Source: Rubellimicrobium sp. (GTDB lineage Bacteria; Pseudomonadota; Alphaproteobacteria; Rhodobacterales; Rhodobacteraceae). Taken from it: a DNA stretch of 61,944 nucleotides. The position numbers were made by a program, and so were the translations under genes. The DNA lies in contig JACFNP010000016.1 of NCBI GenBank assembly GCA_019454835.1, forward strand, positions 1-61,944, in the 5' to 3' direction. The notes beneath the pieces were generated by a model. The model saw only the letters and a list, made by a program, of their open reading frames with translations, was not told the origin of the DNA and made no database searches. Positions 1-10,328 of this stretch are shown piece after piece (position 1 is the stretch's first letter; every line of letters begins with the position of its first letter).

Positions 1-54
1 CTCCGCGAGGGAGAAGCCTATCGAACAGCCGGATGAACAACACACTTGCCCGAT

Positions 55-102
55 GCTCGTGCGCGAGATGTCGGGGTTGCTTCACTTCGTTCGCAATGAC
101 GG
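55..102. repeat. Half copy of the CGTCATTGCGAGG palindromic repeat
   Basis: Only the right arm is present: a TCGGGGTTGCTTC segment, then TTCGCAATGACGGG. It is the variant with CACTTCGTTCGCAATGAC at the end, matched only by the copy at 31476. The left half is absent, or lost in the sequence before it, which does not resemble the repeat. It lies just downstream of the stop codon of the flavin oxidoreductase. Confidence 0.7.
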
Positions 103-112
103 GCGCAGGGAT

Positions 113-1132
113 CTACCGCCAGCCCAGCGCGGGGGCGACATCGCGCAGGATGCTGCGCAGGGCATGGACGTTGTAGGCGACGCCCAGCGTGCTGGGGATC
201 GTCAGCATCAGCGTGTCGGCCTCGGCTATCGCCTCGTCCTCGCGCAACTGGTCGACCAGCCGGTCGGGTTCGTCGGCATAGGTGCGCCCGAAGATGGCGC
301 GGAAGTTGTCGATGTTGCCGATGTGGTCGCGTTCCTTGCCGCCGCGGCCGAAATACATCCGGTCCTCGTCGGTGGTCAGCGCGAATATCGACCGGCTGAC
401 CGATACGCGCGGGGTGCGGCTGTGGCCCGCCTCTTTCCACGCCGCGCGATAGGCGCGGATCTGTTTCGCCTGCTGGATGTGGAACGGCTCGCCGGTTTCA
501 TCCGTCTTGAGGGTCGAGCTTTGCAGGTTCATCCCCAGCTTCGCCGCCCAGATCGCCGTCGCATTCGAGGCCGACCCCCACCAGATGCGATCACGCAGCC
601 CCTCGGAAAAGGGTTCGACGCGCAACAGGCCCGGCGGGTTCGGGAACATCGGATAGGGGTTCGGCTGCGCGAAACCCTCGCCCTTCATCAGTTCGTAGAA
701 CACTTCCGCATGGCGCCGGGCCATCGCGGCCTCGTCCTCGCCCTCGGCGGGGGCATAGCCGAAATGTCGCCAGCCATCGACGACCTGTTCGGGCGACCCC
801 CGGCTGATCCCCAGTTGCAGCCGCCCCCCGGCGATGAGGTCGGCGGCCCCGGCATCCTCGGCCATGTAGAACGGGTTTTCGTAGCGCATGTCGATGACGC
901 CGGTGCCGATCTCGATGGTCGAGGTCCGCGCGCCGATGGCCGCGAGCAGCGGGAAGGGCGAACCGAGCTGCCGCGCGAAGTGGTGGACGCGGAAATACGC
1001 GCCGTCGATGCCGATCTTTTCGGCCTCGACCGCCAGTTCGATGGATTGCAGCAGCGTGTCCGCAGCGCTGCGCACCCGCGAGCCGCGATCAGGCGACCAG
1101 TGGCCGAACGAGAGAAAACCGATCTTCTTCAT
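113..1132 (-). CDS. LLM-class flavin-dependent oxidoreductase (luciferase-like)
   Basis: A 339-residue protein of the bacterial luciferase-like monooxygenase superfamily, which uses reduced flavin (FMN or F420) to oxidise small organic substrates. The N-terminus MKKIGFLSFGHW is a typical first beta strand of the TIM barrel. It is followed by LAVEAEKIGIDGAYFRVHHF and the family-typical GTGVIDMRYENPFYMAEDAG and LQLGISRGSPE segments. The start at 1132 is chosen because an AGAGGAG ribosome-binding site lies just upstream and the barrel begins at once; an upstream in-frame start adds 19 low-complexity residues. The substrate cannot be told from sequence. It stands alone: the next gene upstream on the same strand ends about 120 bp away. 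Confidence 0.88.
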   Translation of the reverse strand: MKKIGFLSFGHWSPDRGSRVRSAADTLLQSIELAVEAEKIGIDGAYFRVHHFARQLGSPFPLLAAIGARTSTIEIGTGVIDMRYENPFYMAEDAGAADLIAGGRLQLGISRGSPEQVVDGWRHFGYAPAEGEDEAAMARRHAEVFYELMKGEGFAQPNPYPMFPNPPGLLRVEPFSEGLRDRIWWGSASNATAIWAAKLGMNLQSSTLKTDETGEPFHIQQAKQIRAYRAAWKEAGHSRTPRVSVSRSIFALTTDEDRMYFGRGGKERDHIGNIDNFRAIFGRTYADEPDRLVDQLREDEAIAEADTLMLTIPSTLGVAYNVHALRSILRDVAPALGWR

Positions 1133-1252
1133 GGCACCGCTCCTCTGATGGCGTCGGGGTGAATGTGGGCGCCGCATCCCGTGCGGCACAAGGGCGTGAT
1201 GCGTCGGCGCCGTGCCCAGAGAATGTGCATCTGCGCACAGCCGGATGCCGGG

Positions 1253-4200
1253 TCATCCACCCCCGAACACCAGTTCCGGCAACACCGTCTCCCACCTGTC
1301 GCGCTGCATCAGGTGGTGATAGCTGTCGTCGCCGTCCTCGCGCCGCCATTCGATGATGGCCGCCACCTCGCCGCGCAGGAAGGTCGCGCCCTCGGGCGGG
1401 GCGAAGGCGCGGGCCATGCGGGCCAGTGTCACGCCCTGCCGGTTCACCACCCACCAGCGCCCGTCGGCGCGGCGCAGTTCCACCGGATCACCGGGCCGGG
1501 CGGCGGCGATGGCGGCAACCGGCGGGCTGGATGCGCCGATCCGCCCGGCCCAGGACAGATCGACGAGCTTCGGGTCGGGCGATACATAGCGCAGCCGCGT
1601 GCGCGGCAGCGCGGCGGTGTCCGGGGCGATCCGGCGGTGCAGCACCGCATCCGAGGGGCGGACGAAGACATGCGGCCCGTCGGTCAGCACGGCCAGCGTC
1701 TCTTTCGCCCGCGTCATGGCGACGTAGAACAGGCGACGCGGGGCGTCGGCATCCTCGTTCTTCGAGGGCCGGTCCCAGCCGCGGTTCAGGATGGCGACAT
1801 GGTCGAACTCCAGCCCCTTCGCCCGGTGCGCGGTCAGCAGCAGCAGGCCGCGTTGTTCGCCACGCGCCGCGCCTGCCCATTCGCCGAACCATTCGACCAG
1901 ATCGGGCACCGGCGCGGTCTTGTCGGTCAGTTCGCGCGCCAGCGCGGCGATGCCCTCGGCAATCAGGTTCACCCAGCGGCCCGGCGGTTGTTCGTTCAGG
2001 ATCGCCACCAGATCGGGGATCGACAGCAGCCGGGTGCGGTCGACAAGCAGGCTGCGGATGAACGCCTGCATCTCGCGCAGCCGCCAGATGCCGGGCAGGG
2101 TCTCGCTGGCCAGATCGACCGGCAGACCCCGCGCCTCGGCATAGGCGCGCACGGGTTCCAGCCTGCGCCATTCGCGCGCGATGATCGCCGCGTTGCGCCA
2201 TGACCACGCGGGATCAAGCTGCGACAGCCGCACCAGTTCATCGACCGCCGCCACCGCCTGCGCGGCATCGCCCGGCCCCGCATCGAGCAGGCACACCCGC
2301 CCGCGCGCCACCGGATCGCGCGCGGCCCATGCGCCGCCGGGGTCGTCGCGCTCGCGGGCGCGGTCCACGGTGATGTCGTGGCCCGCCTTCATCCGCGCCG
2401 CCGCCGGGGTGATGACGGCATTGGCGGCGGCGATGATATGGGCAGTCGAGCGGTAGTTTTCCGTCAGCCAGACGGGTTTCGCGCTGTAGTCCTCCTCGAA
2501 GCGGCGGATGAAGGCGACCGAGGCGCCGTCGAAAGCATAGATGTTCTGGTCGTCGTCGCCGACGGCGAACAGGCTGATCCTCGCGTCGGCATCCTCCAGC
2601 GCCCGGCCCGCGACGGCGGCAATGAGGTCGTATTGTTCGGGCATGACATCCTGATATTCGTCCACCAGCAGCCAGCGATACCCCTGGATCAGGGTCGCGC
2701 GCAGGGCCTCGGCCTCGGCGGGGGCCAGACCGTCGCCGCGCAGCAGCGTCACCGCCTTGCGGACGACGCCCTCGAAATCGGGATCGCCCCTGCGGTCGCC
2801 CGCAAAGCTCGCCCCCACCAGCCGCATCGCCAGCGCATGAAAGGTCGAGACGGTGACGAACGCCGCCTCCTCACCGATCAGGCGGCGCAGGCGTTCGCGG
2901 ATTTCGCTCGCGGCATGGCGGTTGTAGGCCAGCGCGAGGATGCCGCGCGGGTCTTCGCGCCGGACCCGCACCAGATAGGCGATGCGGTGCACCAGCACCC
3001 GCGTCTTGCCCGAACCGGGACCGGCCAGCACCAGCACGTTGGTGCGTTCGCGGTCGTCGCGGACGATACGCTCCTGCTCGGCATTGCCCAGCGCACGGAC
3101 GATCTCTTTCCACGAGGTGCTGGTCGTCGGGCGCTTGATCTCGGCGCTGCGACCCGGCAGCCAGCGTTGCAGGAAGGTGTCGCGGTCGAGGGTGAAGTAA
3201 TCCTCGGACAGGTGCTGCGCCTCGGCCATGTCGTTCAGGCCGTGCTCGGCATAGCTGGCCATCACATGCGTCTGGATGGTCTGTTCCTCGTAATGTTCGG
3301 CAAGCGGCTCGAAGTCGGCTTCGGTGAAGGTCTTGCCCTCGGGGTTCAGATGCACCGAAATCGCCGGGCGGAACACGGTCAGGCCCCGGCCCAGCGTTGC
3401 GATCTGCTGTTCGTGCAGCCACAGCAACGCCCGGTCCATGAGCCGGGTCATGTCGCGCACCTCGGCGCGCAGCAACACGTCGCCGTTCAGCGCATCGAGC
3501 ATGGCGCCCAGCGTGGTCTCGATCTGGACATCCTTGCCGCGCTGGCCCTTCGGGGCCTTGTCGGCCAGATGCGCAAGCAGCAGCCCGGCGCCCTGCCTGC
3601 GCAGTTCGGCGGTGCGCGCCACGATCGGCCACGACCGTTGCAGCCGCACGAAGATCGTGTTGCGGCTGACCTTGCGCAGGGCCAGATTGCCGCGCCCGCC
3701 CTCCAGATCGCGGCCGTCGCGGGCCAGCCCGCGCAGCGTGGTCTCGACCAGATCGGGGCGAATCCCGGTGTGCCCGCGATCACGCAGCGCCTGGGTCGCC
3801 TCGGTCAGGTTGAAGGGTTCCCCGGTGGTGTCATCCGCATCGGGCACCGCCTCGCGCATCAGCGCGACAAGATCGGTTTCGAGCTGCGTTGCCGCGTCCA
3901 GCCGTCGCCGCGACGAATCCTCGACCCCGAGATGCGCGAACACCGTGACGGTGGTGTCGTTGCTGGCGATGCCCAGCGCCTCCAGATCGGCGAGCGCGCG
4001 CTGCAACTGCCCGCCGGACAGGCCGCAGGCGCCGGTCAGGTCGTCGGTGGAAATCCCTTCGTCGGGCGCGGCGTTCATCACGTGGCGGACGATGGCCAGA
4101 AGCTGCCCGCGTCGGTTGCCGGTGAACGGGGACTTGTCGAGGATCGCCTGCGCCTCGTCGATGGACCGGATGCGCAGCGACGAGGGAAAGACCTGCACGC

Positions 4201-6364
4201 GGTTTTCCTCGCGCCGCAGCAGCACGGCCTCTTCCAGCCAGGCAACGGCGGTCTTGACCCGGTTGTCGTCGGTGGCGCTGTCGCGCTCGAACTCGCGGTC
4301 GCGCTCCTCGCGGACGATCTCGCCGGGCGTGGCGATCACCTCGCCGGTCTTGCGCCGGTCCAGCCGCTTCAGCGCCTTGAGGATCGCGGCGATCTCGTGC
4401 CGCGCCAGCCGCGAGCGCGCCGAGAGCGAGAACTGCCGTTCGACATCGGGCGGGCTGAACAGCAGCACGCAATTCGCCGGGTCGCGGTCGCGGCCCGCGC
4501 GCCCGGCCTCTTGCAGGTAGTTTTCCAGCGAGGTCGGGATGTCGCCATGCACCACCAGCCGGATGTCGGGCTTGTCGATCCCCATGCCGAAGGCATTGGT
4601 GGCGGCGATGACGCGCAGGGCGCCATCCTGAAATGCGGCCTGCACCTCGCGCTTGCGTTCGGGGGTCAGCCCGGCGTGGAAATGGTCGGCAGCAAGACCC
4701 TGTTCCTGCAGGAACTGCGCCACCCGTTCGGTGGCGCCACGGGTCGCGCAATAGACGATGGCGCCCGATGCGCCTTCGGGGGGCAGGTTCGCCTCGATGG
4801 CGGCGAGGATGTCCGACAGCTTCGTCGCTTTCTGGGTCGGCAGCACGGCGAACGACAGGTTGGTGCGCACCGCGCCGCCATCCAGCAGCATGAGATCGAC
4901 CCCGGTGCGGTCCAGGAAATGCGCGCGAATGTCGCGCACCACCTCGGGCTTGGCGGTCGCGGTCAGGCACATGACCGGCGGGATGTCACCGCCCGAAGTC
5001 TCGCGGATGAAGCGGCTGACATAGCGATAATCGGGGCGGAAGTCGTGGCCCCATTTCGAGACGCAATGCGCCTCGTCCAGCACCCACATGCCGATCTCGC
5101 GCTGCACCAGCGCCGTGCGGATCGCGGGCGAGCGCAACTGTTCGGGTGAAATCAGCAGGATCGCCGCATCGCCCATGCGCACCTTTTCCAGCGCGTCATG
5201 CCGTTCGGGCAGCGACAGCATCCCGTTCACGGCCACCGCCGAGGCAATCCCGGCGCGCGCCATGCCCTGCACCTGGTCGGCCATCAGCGCGACCAGCGGC
5301 GAGATCACCACGGTCAGCGCCCCGGTGCGTTCATGGCGCGACAGCGCCGGGATCTGGTAGCAGACCGACTTGCCCGTGCCGGTCGGCAGGATACCCAGCA
5401 GCGAGCGGCCCGCCAGCGCCTCGGCGACGATGCGCTCCTGCAACGGGCGCCCGGCGGCATCGACCGGCTGCGGGCGGAAGGCGGGAAAGCCGAACCAGCG
5501 CTCCAGCCCCGCGCGCGGGTCGTGCTGCGCGGCACACCAGGCACAGCCGGGATCGCCGCAGTCGCTGTCGCGCAGGGCGCGGATGATGCGCGCCGCCTGC
5601 GGGAATTGCAGCCGCACCCATGGCGGCATGACGGAATCGCCTCCCGCCACCGAAACCCACGCCAGCGCATAGGCCATCGGCCAGCCGTTCAGCGGGTCGG
5701 ACAGGCTCTGCAAGGCGGATTCGAGACTGTTTTCGCACGCCTTGCCCTCAAGCAGCCGCCGGATCGCGCCATGGGCGGCGGCCTCGTCCGGGGCCGGGCC
5801 GCGCAGGGCACGGAACAGGGCATCGAACCCCGGCGAGGCATCGCCGCGCGTCGCCAGATAATGATACGCGGCCAGCGAATCCGGCGAGTCCTGCGCCAGA
5901 CGCGCGAAGGCGGCCATCTGGTCGCCCAGCAGCTCCAGCGCCAGCCGCGCATCGGCTTCGGGGTCGTTCACCTGATCGCCCTGCAAGCGGCCGTCGTGAT
6001 AGTGCTTCACGAGATGGTGGTAGGGATTCCTCGGAAAGGCGAGCGGGTTCAGCCACAGCGTATCCACGACCGCCTCGCCCAGCCGCACCAGCGCGGCGCG
6101 GTTGGCGACCAGATGCGGCAGGTCGTGGCGCAGGATGTTGTGGCCGACCAAAAACCCGGCGCGGTCGCAGAACGCCTCGAGCCGGTCGAGCGCCAGCGGC
6201 AGCGCGCCGCCGCGATAGCTGATGCCGACACCGTCGCGCACCGCGCCGAAGGCGAACAGGACGGCGGACTTCGGGTCGACCTCGAGATCGACCGAAACGC
6301 AGCGCGCCAGGAACGAGGCCGTATCGGATGTCACCCGCAAGCTACCCACAAGCCCGGACGCCAT
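1253..6364 (-). CDS. DnaQ-like exonuclease / RecQ / UvrD-type helicase fusion protein
   Basis: A 1703-residue multidomain DNA-processing protein. Residues about 20-150 resemble a DEDD 3'-5' exonuclease: SVDLE with D26 and E28, GHNILRHD ending at D81, and NDPEADARLALEL. A Cys cluster (CGDPGCAWC, near 270) precedes a RecQ-type superfamily 2 helicase with PTGTGKSVCYQIPAL (near 328) and DEAHCVSKWGHDFRPDY (near 430). After a region of about 400 residues without a recognised fold comes a superfamily 1 UvrD/PcrA helicase: GPGSGKTRVLVHRIAYL (near 1115), VDEYQDVMPEQ, GDDDQNIYAFDGAS, TAHRAKGLEFDH and FYVAMTRAKE (near 1545). Both ATPases look intact. A role in repair, recombination or defence is inferred. 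The start at 6364 is preferred over an upstream one at 6487, which would run past a possible promoter (TTGGCA 6405-6410, TAACCC 6381-6386). Confidence 0.9.
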   Translation of the reverse strand: MASGLVGSLRVTSDTASFLARCVSVDLEVDPKSAVLFAFGAVRDGVGISYRGGALPLALDRLEAFCDRAGFLVGHNILRHDLPHLVANRAALVRLGEAVVDTLWLNPLAFPRNPYHHLVKHYHDGRLQGDQVNDPEADARLALELLGDQMAAFARLAQDSPDSLAAYHYLATRGDASPGFDALFRALRGPAPDEAAAHGAIRRLLEGKACENSLESALQSLSDPLNGWPMAYALAWVSVAGGDSVMPPWVRLQFPQAARIIRALRDSDCGDPGCAWCAAQHDPRAGLERWFGFPAFRPQPVDAAGRPLQERIVAEALAGRSLLGILPTGTGKSVCYQIPALSRHERTGALTVVISPLVALMADQVQGMARAGIASAVAVNGMLSLPERHDALEKVRMGDAAILLISPEQLRSPAIRTALVQREIGMWVLDEAHCVSKWGHDFRPDYRYVSRFIRETSGGDIPPVMCLTATAKPEVVRDIRAHFLDRTGVDLMLLDGGAVRTNLSFAVLPTQKATKLSDILAAIEANLPPEGASGAIVYCATRGATERVAQFLQEQGLAADHFHAGLTPERKREVQAAFQDGALRVIAATNAFGMGIDKPDIRLVVHGDIPTSLENYLQEAGRAGRDRDPANCVLLFSPPDVERQFSLSARSRLARHEIAAILKALKRLDRRKTGEVIATPGEIVREERDREFERDSATDDNRVKTAVAWLEEAVLLRREENRVQVFPSSLRIRSIDEAQAILDKSPFTGNRRGQLLAIVRHVMNAAPDEGISTDDLTGACGLSGGQLQRALADLEALGIASNDTTVTVFAHLGVEDSSRRRLDAATQLETDLVALMREAVPDADDTTGEPFNLTEATQALRDRGHTGIRPDLVETTLRGLARDGRDLEGGRGNLALRKVSRNTIFVRLQRSWPIVARTAELRRQGAGLLLAHLADKAPKGQRGKDVQIETTLGAMLDALNGDVLLRAEVRDMTRLMDRALLWLHEQQIATLGRGLTVFRPAISVHLNPEGKTFTEADFEPLAEHYEEQTIQTHVMASYAEHGLNDMAEAQHLSEDYFTLDRDTFLQRWLPGRSAEIKRPTTSTSWKEIVRALGNAEQERIVRDDRERTNVLVLAGPGSGKTRVLVHRIAYLVRVRREDPRGILALAYNRHAASEIRERLRRLIGEEAAFVTVSTFHALAMRLVGASFAGDRRGDPDFEGVVRKAVTLLRGDGLAPAEAEALRATLIQGYRWLLVDEYQDVMPEQYDLIAAVAGRALEDADARISLFAVGDDDQNIYAFDGASVAFIRRFEEDYSAKPVWLTENYRSTAHIIAAANAVITPAAARMKAGHDITVDRARERDDPGGAWAARDPVARGRVCLLDAGPGDAAQAVAAVDELVRLSQLDPAWSWRNAAIIAREWRRLEPVRAYAEARGLPVDLASETLPGIWRLREMQAFIRSLLVDRTRLLSIPDLVAILNEQPPGRWVNLIAEGIAALARELTDKTAPVPDLVEWFGEWAGAARGEQRGLLLLTAHRAKGLEFDHVAILNRGWDRPSKNEDADAPRRLFYVAMTRAKETLAVLTDGPHVFVRPSDAVLHRRIAPDTAALPRTRLRYVSPDPKLVDLSWAGRIGASSPPVAAIAAARPGDPVELRRADGRWWVVNRQGVTLARMARAFAPPEGATFLRGEVAAIIEWRREDGDDSYHHLMQRDRWETVLPELVFGGG

Positions 6365-6528
6365 TCCCGGCGTCACGACAGGGTTAGCCCGTGTTTGTCC
6401 CGGATGCCAAGCACTTGCGGCATCGTATCGCCCGGACCGTGTCCGGGCGGCACGGCGGCGCGGGCGCGACCCCGTGGACGGGCGCACCGCACGAGGCTAG
6501 AAGGCGCGGGACCACCACGGAGAGCCGC

Positions 6529-7881
6529 ATGTCCGCCCAGAACCAGCCGTTCCGCATGACCTCGCGCCGGGGCGCCGCGCTGCGCGGGCAAGCGCTGGTG
6601 CCCGGCGACAAGTCGGTGTCGCACCGGGCGCTGATCCTCGGCACGCTGGCCGTGGGCGAGACACGGATCGAGGGCCTGCTCGAGGGGCAGGACGTGCTGG
6701 ACACCGCACGGGCGATGCGCGCCTTCGGGGCCGAGGTCACGCGCGACGACGACGGCATCTGGCATGTGTTCGGCGTGGGCACCGGCGCGTTGCGCGAACC
6801 CGACAACATCATCGACTGCGGCAATTCCGGCACCGGGGTGCGGCTCATCATGGGGCTGATGGCGACCTCGCCGATTGCCGCAACCTTCACCGGCGACGCC
6901 AGCCTGCGGTCGCGCCCGATGGGGCGGATCACCGATCCGCTGGCGCTGTTCGGCGCGCAGGCCCACGGGCGCAGGGGCGGGCGGCTGCCCATGACGATCA
7001 CCGGCGCGCGCGACCCGCTGCCGGTCAGCTACACGCTGCCGGTGGCCTCGGCGCAGGTGAAGTCGGCGGTGCTGCTGGCGGGGCTGAACGCGCCGGGGGA
7101 AACGGTTGTCACCGAACCCGTCGCCACCCGCGACCATACCGAACGGATGCTGCGCGGCTTTGGCGCCGGGGTGACGGTGACCGACGACGGCGCCGCCCGC
7201 GTCATCCGCCTGACCGGGCAGCCCGAACTGCGCCCGCAGTCGCTGGCGGTGCCGCGCGATCCGTCCTCGGCCGCCTTCCCGGTCTGCGCTGCGCTGATCG
7301 CCGAGGGGTCCGACATCCTAGTGCCCGGCATCGGCCTGAACCCGACCCGCGCCGGGCTGTTCACCACCTTGCAGGAGATGGGTGCCGACCTGGTCTTTGA
7401 AAACCGGCGCGACGAAGGCGGCGAACCCGTCGCCGACCTGCATGTGCGCTTCAGCCCCGGCCTGCGCGGCATCGAGGTGCCGCCCGAACGCGCCGCCAGC
7501 ATGATCGACGAATATCCGGTGCTCTCGGTCGTCGCCGCCTTTGCCGAGGGGCCGACCACCATGCGCGGCGTGGCGGAACTGCGGGTGAAGGAATGTGACC
7601 GCATCGACGCCATGGCGCGCGGGCTGCGCGCCGCCGGGGTCGAGGTCGAGGAAGGCCCCGACTGGTGGATCGTCCACGGGCGGGGTCATGGCGGCGTTGC
7701 GGGCGGGGTCACGGTCGAGACGCGGCTGGACCACCGCATCGCCATGTCGTTCCTGGTCATGGGGCTGGCGACGGCGCAGCCGGTGACCGTGGATGACGGC
7801 ACGGTGATCGCCACGTCGTTCCCGGTGTTCGAGGCGCTGATGCAGGGTCTTGGTGCCGGTATCGAGCGGGTCGCCGCGTGA
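6529..7881 (+). CDS. aroA: 3-phosphoshikimate 1-carboxyvinyltransferase (EPSP synthase)
   Basis: A 450-residue cytosolic enzyme that joins shikimate-3-phosphate and phosphoenolpyruvate, the sixth shikimate-pathway step. The N-terminal [15 protein letters not shown] loop and the [13 protein letters not shown] signature ([16 protein letters not shown]) are clear. [15 protein letters not shown] and [15 protein letters not shown] resemble the class II (Agrobacterium CP4-like) enzymes rather than the E. coli type. At the position where CP4 has Ala100 this protein has Gly (GNSGTG). The start is the ATG at 6529, with GGAG upstream. The gene opens a coupled run: its TGA overlaps the GTG start of the next small gene by 4 bases, and cmk follows. 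The aroA-cmk pairing is common in proteobacteria. Confidence 0.97.
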   Translation: MSAQNQPFRMTSRRGAALRGQALVPGDKSVSHRALILGTLAVGETRIEGLLEGQDVLDTARAMRAFGAEVTRDDDGIWHVFGVGTGALREPDNIIDCGNSGTGVRLIMGLMATSPIAATFTGDASLRSRPMGRITDPLALFGAQAHGRRGGRLPMTITGARDPLPVSYTLPVASAQVKSAVLLAGLNAPGETVVTEPVATRDHTERMLRGFGAGVTVTDDGAARVIRLTGQPELRPQSLAVPRDPSSAAFPVCAALIAEGSDILVPGIGLNPTRAGLFTTLQEMGADLVFENRRDEGGEPVADLHVRFSPGLRGIEVPPERAASMIDEYPVLSVVAAFAEGPTTMRGVAELRVKECDRIDAMARGLRAAGVEVEEGPDWWIVHGRGHGGVAGGVTVETRLDHRIAMSFLVMGLATAQPVTVDDGTVIATSFPVFEALMQGLGAGIERVAA

Positions 7882-8081
7882 CGGATGATGCCGCGCGCGA
7901 GGAAGCGCTCGCCCGTGCCCGCGAGACGGCACGGGCCGAGGCAGCCGAACGCGAGGCCGGCGACCGGCGCCGCAAGCGGCGCAGCCGCATCGGACAGGTT
8001 GCCATCGGGGTGATCTTTGCCGTGATGATGTTCCAGAGGGCGGTCGAGGGAGGATGGCTCGAATGGCTGACCGGCCGGTGA
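7878..8081 (+). CDS. Small single-pass membrane protein between aroA and cmk
   Basis: A 67-residue protein starting at GTG 7878, inside the aroA stop region (GTGA overlap), so probably translated by coupling. The first 36 residues are rich in Ala, Glu and Arg and look helical, ending in a basic RRRKRRSR patch. One hydrophobic helix follows ([15 protein letters not shown]), then a short Trp-containing tail. This fits a tail-anchored inner-membrane protein with its charged part in the cytoplasm. Its end overlaps the start of cmk. I recognise no family and no function; small proteins at this place in alphaproteobacterial aroA-cmk operons are usually left as hypothetical. Confidence 0.7.
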   Translation: MTDDAAREEALARARETARAEAAEREAGDRRRKRRSRIGQVAIGVIFAVMMFQRAVEGGWLEWLTGR

Positions 8082-8689
8082 CAATCACCCCCCCGACCTT
8101 CACCGTCGCCATCGACGGCCCCGCCGCCGCCGGAAAAGGCACGGTGGCAAGGGCGCTGGCCGGGGCGTTCGGCTTTGCCCATCTCGACACCGGGCTGCTG
8201 TATCGTGCCGTCGGCGTGAAGGGCGGCGATCCGGTCGCGGCGGCGCGGGGGCTGGTGCCTGCCGACCTGACGCGCGACGACCTGCGCAGCCTTGCCGCAG
8301 GCGAGGCGGCCAGCGTCGTCGCCGCCCTCCCCGAAGTGCGCGCCGCGCTGGTGGATTTCCAGCGCCGCTTTGCCCGCCAGCCGGGCGGTGCGGTGCTGGA
8401 CGGGCGCGACATCGGCACGGTGATCTGCCCCGAAGCCGAGGTGAAGCTGTTCGTCACCGCCAGCCCCGAGGTGCGCGCCGAACGCCGCTGGCACGAGACC
8501 GGCGAGTCGATTCCCTACGACGAGGTTCTCGCCCAGGTCCGCGCCCGCGACGCCCGCGACACGGGCCGCGCCGATGCGCCGTTGCGCGCGGCGCCGGACG
8601 CCGTGGTGATCGACACCAGCGACCTGTCCATCGACGAGGCCGTCGCCCGTGCCGCCGCCGTGGTGCGCGCGCGGCTTGGCGCCGCCTGA
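8063..8689 (+). CDS. cmk: Cytidylate kinase
   Basis: A 208-residue kinase that phosphorylates CMP and dCMP to the diphosphates. The P-loop [17 protein letters not shown] is followed by [36 protein letters not shown] and [14 protein letters not shown], the standard order of Cmk motifs. Three in-frame starts are possible: ATG 8054, ATG 8063 and GTG 8078. ATG 8063 is chosen because a GAGGGAGG ribosome-binding site (8046-8053) is 9 bases upstream of it, against none for the 8054 start. The gene overlaps the small membrane protein gene. The usual next gene, rpsA, is absent; a gene on the other strand ends 3 bases after the cmk stop. Confidence 0.95.
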   Translation: MADRPVTITPPTFTVAIDGPAAAGKGTVARALAGAFGFAHLDTGLLYRAVGVKGGDPVAAARGLVPADLTRDDLRSLAAGEAASVVAALPEVRAALVDFQRRFARQPGGAVLDGRDIGTVICPEAEVKLFVTASPEVRAERRWHETGESIPYDEVLAQVRARDARDTGRADAPLRAAPDAVVIDTSDLSIDEAVARAAAVVRARLGAA

Positions 8690-8692
8690 CCG

Positions 8693-9268
8693 TCAGCCTG
8701 CAGCCAGGTCCGCCGCCGGGGCGATGGCAAAGAACCGCCCGCCCGAACGCACTCCGAAGGCATCGCCCTCGACCGTGCCCAGATCGACCAGCCGGTAGAA
8801 CGACTTGCGGTCGATCAGCGCCCAGAGATCGCGGCGGACGTGCAGATAGGGCGACGGCTCGCGCGTGGCGGGGTCCAGATCGACGCGGATCGGGTTGTCG
8901 GCGCCCGCCGTCACCAGCTCGCCCACATTGGTCTCGAAGGTGATGTCGCCGCCGCCCTGCGTGAAATCCACCGCCACGAAGGGCGCGTCATCGACCCGGA
9001 TGCCGACCTTTTCGACCGGAGTCACCAGAAAATGCGCATCCCCCTCGCGTTTCAGGATCGACGAGAACAGCCGCACCATTTCGGGCCGCCCGATGGGGGT
9101 GCCGAGATAGAACCAGGTCCCGTCGCGGGCGATGCGCATGTCGATGTCGCCGCAGAACGGCGGATCCCACAGATGCACCGGCGGCAGGCCGCGCCCCCTT
9201 GCGGCGCCTGCCGCCTGAAGCAGCGATTCCGCCTTCGGTGCCGTGTCACCGCCAAGTGTCTTTGCCAT
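8693..9268 (-). CDS. DUF1285 domain protein
   Basis: A 191-residue protein of the uncharacterised DUF1285 family. PVHLWDPPFCGDIDMRIARD, WFYLGTPIGRPEMVRLFSSIL and HFLVTPVEKVGI are typical of it, as is the closing RSGGRFFAIAP stretch. It carries no recognisable catalytic motif. It is transcribed away from the MoxR operon that starts about 60 bp upstream; from memory, DUF1285 genes often neighbour MoxR-DUF58-DUF4159 genes in alphaproteobacteria, so the pairing itself hints at a shared process. The ATG at 9268 is taken as start; a GTG at 9289 would add 7 residues. Neither has a strong ribosome-binding site. Confidence 0.85.
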   Translation of the reverse strand: MAKTLGGDTAPKAESLLQAAGAARGRGLPPVHLWDPPFCGDIDMRIARDGTWFYLGTPIGRPEMVRLFSSILKREGDAHFLVTPVEKVGIRVDDAPFVAVDFTQGGGDITFETNVGELVTAGADNPIRVDLDPATREPSPYLHVRRDLWALIDRKSFYRLVDLGTVEGDAFGVRSGGRFFAIAPAADLAAG

Positions 9269-9326
9269 CGCCGCCACCCGCGCTATCACCCCGGAATAGT
9301 TCTAGAGCGCCGGAGCAGGGTTTGCC

Positions 9327-10324
<998 letters not shown>

Positions 10325-10328
<4 letters not shown>

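Noticed and set aside
2378..5149. A 923-codon open frame on the plus strand opposite the helicase fusion gene
   Set aside because: Its product is Gly/Arg/Gln-rich low-complexity sequence without any domain, and it mirrors the codon pattern of the real gene on the minus strand. Long open antisense frames are expected in GC-rich DNA.
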